Source: JBLHKW01 sp047618565 (GTDB lineage: Bacteria > Planctomycetota > UBA1135 > GCA-002686595). Taken from it: 17,412 nucleotides of DNA. Positions 14,680-17,412 of the stretch are shown one piece after another. The position numbers and the translations under genes are program-made. The DNA is taken from the NCBI GenBank assembly GCA_047618565.1, contig JBLHKW010000118.1, positions 1-17,412 of the forward strand, read 5' to 3'. The notes under the pieces are model-generated. The model worked only from the letters and a program-made list of their open reading frames with translations. It was not told the origin of the DNA and ran no database searches. Every line of letters starts with the position of its first letter. Position 1 is the first letter of the stretch.

Positions 14680-15456
14680 ATGCTGCTCTGCCTGACCCTG
14701 GTCCTGTCCGCAGCGTTCCCCGCGACCGCGCAACGATCCACGGCGAAGAGCGCCGTGGTGCAGGACGCGCGCGCCAGGGCAGAGGCCCTGGCGGAGGATC
14801 TGAAGGACAGAGACGCGGAGGTTCGACTGGCGGCGCTGCGCAACGCCGTCGGGATATCCGATGCGCGCGGGGTGGCCCTCGTGGTCAATGCCCTGCGCGA
14901 CAAGGACCGTTCGGTGCGCGCTGCAGCGATCGAGGCACTGCGCTTCTCGCGCCATGCGAAGGCACTGACCGGACTGCACAAGATGGCGGCGACGAAGGCG
15001 CCCCTGCGGGACGACCCCGACACGCACGCGGCGCTCCTGCGGGCGATAGGGCAGCACGGGAGCACGAGTTCGCTCCCGACCCTGACCTCCGAGCTGCTCG
15101 TACAGCCCGATCGACGGGTGTCGCGCGCCGGCATCCTCTCGATCGGGAACATCCGCTCGAAGAAGAGCGTGTCCGAGTTGTTCTCGCTGATGCGCTCCGC
15201 CAACCGGCACGGAGTGCAGAACCACATGACCGAACTGCGCCTGGCGCTGGTCGTGCTGACCGGCGCCGACCGCGGGCTGTCGCAGGACGCCTGGAACACG
15301 TGGTGGAACGACGAAAAACGCACGCTTGAGGTCAAGCAGGACCTGCCCCTGTTGACGCCCAGGGACCGTGGCCGCTGGGAAGCACATTGGGGCATCCAGC
15401 GCCGTCAAGAACGCACGCTGCGGCGGCACGAGCGCGGCAGTGGGGATCCGGAATGA
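14680..15456 (+). CDS. Secreted HEAT-repeat protein
   Basis: A 258-residue protein starting MLLCLTLVLSAAFPATAQ, a short signal peptide with likely cleavage after ATAQ and an unusual lack of a basic residue near the N-terminus. Residues 28-200 are alpha-helical HEAT-like repeats: LKDRDAEVRLAALRNAVG, LRDKDRSVRAAAIEALRF and RRVSRAGILSIGNIRSKKSV. Such arrays form curved protein-binding solenoids. The C-terminus contains DAWNTWWNDEKRTLEV (203-218), a Trp-rich segment seen in planctomycete HEAT proteins, followed by a very basic tail. The start is the only ATG giving a signal sequence; the frame is open further back into the propeller gene but without similarity. It lies 23 bases after that gene, so the two are probably cotranscribed. 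Its TGA overlaps the next ATG (ATGA). Confidence 0.7.
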   Translation: MLLCLTLVLSAAFPATAQRSTAKSAVVQDARARAEALAEDLKDRDAEVRLAALRNAVGISDARGVALVVNALRDKDRSVRAAAIEALRFSRHAKALTGLHKMAATKAPLRDDPDTHAALLRAIGQHGSTSSLPTLTSELLVQPDRRVSRAGILSIGNIRSKKSVSELFSLMRSANRHGVQNHMTELRLALVVLTGADRGLSQDAWNTWWNDEKRTLEVKQDLPLLTPRDRGRWEAHWGIQRRQERTLRRHERGSGDPE

Positions 15457-15896
15457 GCGAGCGCATGGAGCCTGAGCAGCAGGACTTCGAGCCCGAGGAC
15501 TTCGACGCCGAGGCGGGTGATCTCGCCCTCGACCGCGGAGTCCGGCTCTTCAATGAGGGCGAGTACCACGCCGCCCACGAGGAGTTCGAGAAGTGCTGGC
15601 TGAAGAACGAGGCCGCGGACGCGGACTTCTTCAAGGGACTGATTCAGGCTGCGATCTGCATGCACCATTTCCAGCGCGCCAACCTGGACGGTGCGCGCAA
15701 GCTCTACAGCGGACACAGGCGCCTGCTTGGCGCCTACCTGCCGACACACCGGAAGATCGACGTGGCCGCGCTGGTCAGCGCCATGCAAGCGTGCCTTCGA
15801 CCGGTGCTGCGCGCCGCCGCGGGCGAGACGGTCGAGCTCGATCGAGCGACTAGCCCACGGATCGACCTGGACGCAGGCGCGGACGAAGAAAACTGA
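15453..15896 (+). CDS. DUF309 family protein
   Basis: A 147-residue cytosolic helical protein. The DUF309 signature is clear: RGVRLFNEGEYHAAHEEFEK (28-47), CWLKNE, then FFKGLIQAAICMHHFQRANL (59-78) and DGARKLYSGHRRLL (79-92). This is a four-helix-type fold with conserved His and Glu (H42, E43, E44, H71, H72), suggestive of metal binding; the function of the family is not established. An acidic N-terminal extension (EPEQQDFEPEDFDAEAGD) precedes the domain. The ATG at 15453 overlaps the HEAT gene stop, arguing for translational coupling, yet the partner is exported and this protein has no signal peptide. DprA follows after 41 bases. Confidence 0.85.
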   Translation: MSERMEPEQQDFEPEDFDAEAGDLALDRGVRLFNEGEYHAAHEEFEKCWLKNEAADADFFKGLIQAAICMHHFQRANLDGARKLYSGHRRLLGAYLPTHRKIDVAALVSAMQACLRPVLRAAAGETVELDRATSPRIDLDAGADEEN

Positions 15897-15937
15897 GGCA
15901 AGGCGCGACCCGTGCGCACAGCGCGGGTCATGAAGGG

Positions 15938-16801
15938 GTGCGCGAGGTACCGTTTCACTTGCAGCCGGGTTCAGCATCGTGGCCCACGGCCCTGGACCTG
16001 ATCGATTGCCCACCGGATGACCTCTGGGGTGCGGGCCAGCTCGAGGCTCTCACCCAGGGCCCGCGTATCGCGATCGTCGGTTCGCGGGGCCCGACGGCCT
16101 ACGGGCTCGACCAGGCCACGCGCTTCGCCGCGGCCTTCGCACGCCAGGGCTGGGTGGTCGTGAGCGGCCTGGCACGCGGTGTGGACCAGGCCGCGCATAG
16201 GGCAGCGCTGGACGCCGGTGGAACGACTGTGGCGGTGCTCGGATGCGGTGTCGACCGCCCGTGGCCAGATGGGCCGCTGGCCCGCTCGATCCGCACGAGC
16301 GGGCTGCTACTGAGCGAGTTCTCCCCCGGCACGCCTCCGCGCCGTCACCACTTTCCGCTGCGCAATCGCATCATCTCAGGCCTGTCGACCGGCGTACTGG
16401 TGATCGAAGCCGCGCGCAGGTCCGGGTCCCTCATCACAGCTCGCTGGGCGCTGGACCAGGGCAAGACCGTCTTCGCCCTGCCGGGCCGGGTCGACAACCC
16501 ACTCGCGGCGGGGACGCTCGCCCTCATCCGCGACGGCGCGACCCCGGTCGGCTCCCCCGCCGAGCTACTGGCCGACCTGATCGGCACCCGCCCGCTGCCC
16601 GAGGCCGGCGCACAATCTCACGCCGCGCCGGAGACTGCGCTCATACGTGCACTGCGCACGGACGCCCTGACCCCCGATGAGCTCTGTCGCCGGCTGGGCA
16701 TTCCCCTGGCAGAAGTCCTGGTCGAGCTCGTCCAGGGCGAGCTCGACGGATTCATCGCGCGCTCACCGGGCGGACTGTTCCGGCTGATCGAGCACCGCTG
16801 A
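15938..16801 (+). CDS. dprA: DNA-processing protein DprA (Smf)
   Basis: A 287-residue DprA, a cytosolic protein that binds incoming single-stranded DNA during natural transformation and loads RecA. The Rossmann-like core (about 42-215) has IAIVGSRGPTAYGLDQA (44-60), VVVSGLARGVDQAAHRAAL (73-91), VAVLGCGVDRPWP (98-110), LLLSEFSPG (123-131), FPLRNRIISGLS (139-150), RSGSLITARWALDQGK (161-176) and ALPGRVDNPLAAGTLALIRD (180-199). A C-terminal winged-helix domain follows (about 232-285, LTPDELCRRLGIPLAEVLVE). The N-terminal SAM-like domain of longer DprA proteins is essentially missing; only about 40 residues precede the core. The GTG at 15938 is the first plausible start; AAGGGG runs directly into it, too close for a normal ribosome-binding site, so the start is uncertain. 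No other competence gene is in view. Confidence 0.93.
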   Translation: MREVPFHLQPGSASWPTALDLIDCPPDDLWGAGQLEALTQGPRIAIVGSRGPTAYGLDQATRFAAAFARQGWVVVSGLARGVDQAAHRAALDAGGTTVAVLGCGVDRPWPDGPLARSIRTSGLLLSEFSPGTPPRRHHFPLRNRIISGLSTGVLVIEAARRSGSLITARWALDQGKTVFALPGRVDNPLAAGTLALIRDGATPVGSPAELLADLIGTRPLPEAGAQSHAAPETALIRALRTDALTPDELCRRLGIPLAEVLVELVQGELDGFIARSPGGLFRLIEHR

Positions 16802-16822
16802 TGCGCGCAAGATCGACACGGG

Positions 16823-17023
16823 TCAGTTGACGGAGGCGACCGTGTGCTCGAGGATCAGCATCACGACCGCGATCAACGCACAGCCACCGAGAAAGACGAG
16901 CACTCGCCGGGGCAGCGCCCGGAAGGCGGCCTTGTCATCGGCCTCGCTGAAGAACGAGCTGATCGTGACGATCACCGTTCCCGTGAAGGCGAAGAGCAGC
17001 AGGTGAAAAGGTAGGTCGTTCAC
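16823..17023 (-). CDS. Small two-TM membrane protein, unknown function
   Basis: A 66-residue protein with two predicted TM helices (about 5-24, LPFHLLLFAFTGTVIVTISS, and 40-59, RVLVFLGGCALIAVVMLILE), joined by a short charged loop (SEADDKAAFRALPR). The loop carries both acidic and basic residues. I do not recognise the family. It is supported by the GTGA overlap of its GTG start with the stop of the upstream membrane gene, the typical membrane composition and the continuation of the operon direction. It converges on dprA, 21 bases from the dprA stop, with no hairpin terminator between them. Confidence 0.6.
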   Translation of the reverse strand: MNDLPFHLLLFAFTGTVIVTISSFFSEADDKAAFRALPRRVLVFLGGCALIAVVMLILEHTVASVN

Positions 17024-17412
17024 GCGCTCGCTCCCGCTCGATCCGTCGGGCTCGCCGCCCGCTCATCGGCAACCCCGGAGCCCGCTGGCGTCGGTCCACC
17101 GTACGCGTCGAGCATCGACAGCACGTTGAGCATGCCCGCGATACAGCCGAGCACCACGCCCCCATCCGCGTAGGGAACATCCCCCGTGATCGGTGCATGG
17201 CCGTGCAGGAACTCCCCCAGAATCGCCGGCGTCCCGAGCAAGAACTGTCCGGCCCAGTAGTAGAAGTGCCGCTCGCGGTCGAGGTTCGAGCCCTCGGCCA
17301 GGATGCAGCCAACGAGGAACAAGCTCACCAGCAGGACAAAGGTGATCACGCCGCGCAGACGCCGCCCCTGCAGGAACTGACCCAGGCCCGGCAGCACCCA
17401 GCTCGCGAAGGC
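17020..17412 (-). CDS. PGLGQ-motif membrane protein (DUF6677/TM2-like), partial at right edge
   Basis: The frame is open to the right edge of the window, so the N-terminus is missing. The visible 130 residues begin AFASWVLPGLGQFLQGRRLR and continue with a hydrophobic helix (GVITFVLLVSLFLVGCILAE). A second membrane region (FYYWAGQFLLGTPAILGEFL) and a last one (GGVVLGCIAGMLNVLSMLDA) follow, then a hydrophilic tail. The SW-x-x-PGLGQ-x-x-x-GR-x-x-RG start and AGMLN-L-x-x-x-DA end match small planctomycete membrane proteins that I recall as DUF6677, related in style to TM2 domains. Function is unknown. A GTG at 17397 could be a start but would cut the conserved motif. It overlaps the 66-residue membrane gene by four bases. 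Confidence 0.65.
   Translation of the reverse strand, partial: AFASWVLPGLGQFLQGRRLRGVITFVLLVSLFLVGCILAEGSNLDRERHFYYWAGQFLLGTPAILGEFLHGHAPITGDVPYADGGVVLGCIAGMLNVLSMLDAYGGPTPAGSGVADERAASPTDRAGASA

Noticed and set aside
14446..15429. 327-codon minus-strand frame opposite the HEAT gene
   Set aside because: Shadow frame; the plus strand has HEAT repeats, a signal peptide and an ATGA overlap with DUF309.
1..17412. Mobile elements, CRISPR arrays, rRNA, phage genes
   Set aside because: No transposase, integrase, terminal inverted repeats, spaced repeats or rRNA-like stretches were found; coding style is even across the window.

Overview
This is a GC-rich, gene-dense bacterial chromosomal window, most likely from the phylum Planctomycetota. 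Three things point there. A secreted protein has a Cys/Asp/Asn-rich calcium-loop linker (DCNSNGMPDD-type units) and a C-terminal domain ending NLTDALSITFCP, which I know mainly from planctomycete exoproteins. The MurD has the planctomycete-style GLGLFGGGAG nucleotide loop. An mcsA-like and clpC locus, HEAT proteins and a PGLGQ membrane protein accompany them. No mobile element, CRISPR array or rRNA was seen.

Layout. Positions 1-608 (minus) hold the N-terminal part of an unrecognised exported protein. Positions 781-5039 (minus) hold a two-gene envelope operon: a YejM/PbgA-like five-TM sulfatase-fold protein, then, with TGATG stop/start overlap, an STT3-type oligosaccharyltransferase. A tRNA-Ser(GCU) with its own likely promoter lies at 5224-5315. 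From 5334 to 11787 (plus) there is a PEGA lipoprotein, a divergent murD (GTGA overlap), a protein built only of degenerate Clp N-domain repeats, an McsA-like zinc/UVR adaptor and ClpC, closed by a strong intrinsic terminator. From 11939 to 16801 (plus) come a secreted double beta-propeller protein, a secreted HEAT-repeat protein, a DUF309 protein (ATGA overlap) and DprA. The right end (minus) has two overlapping small membrane proteins, one cut by the window edge.

How the genes fit together. The centre is a proteolysis locus: ClpC unfoldase, the McsA-like adaptor and, just upstream, an ATPase-less protein that imitates the ClpC N-terminal domain. The arginine kinase mcsB, which normally sits between mcsA and clpC in Bacillus, is absent here, although the two ClpC glutamates that bind phosphoarginine in Bacillus are kept. 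The mcsA and clpC upstream regions share a related short element. The left half is about the envelope: N-glycosylation-type transfer, outer-membrane or LPS homeostasis and peptidoglycan synthesis.

The best candidate for something undescribed is the Clp-N-only protein at 7334-8242 in its mcsA-clpC context. The double propeller, the altered MurD motifs and the STT3/YejM pairing are secondary leads. All assignments come from reading motifs by eye; no search was run.
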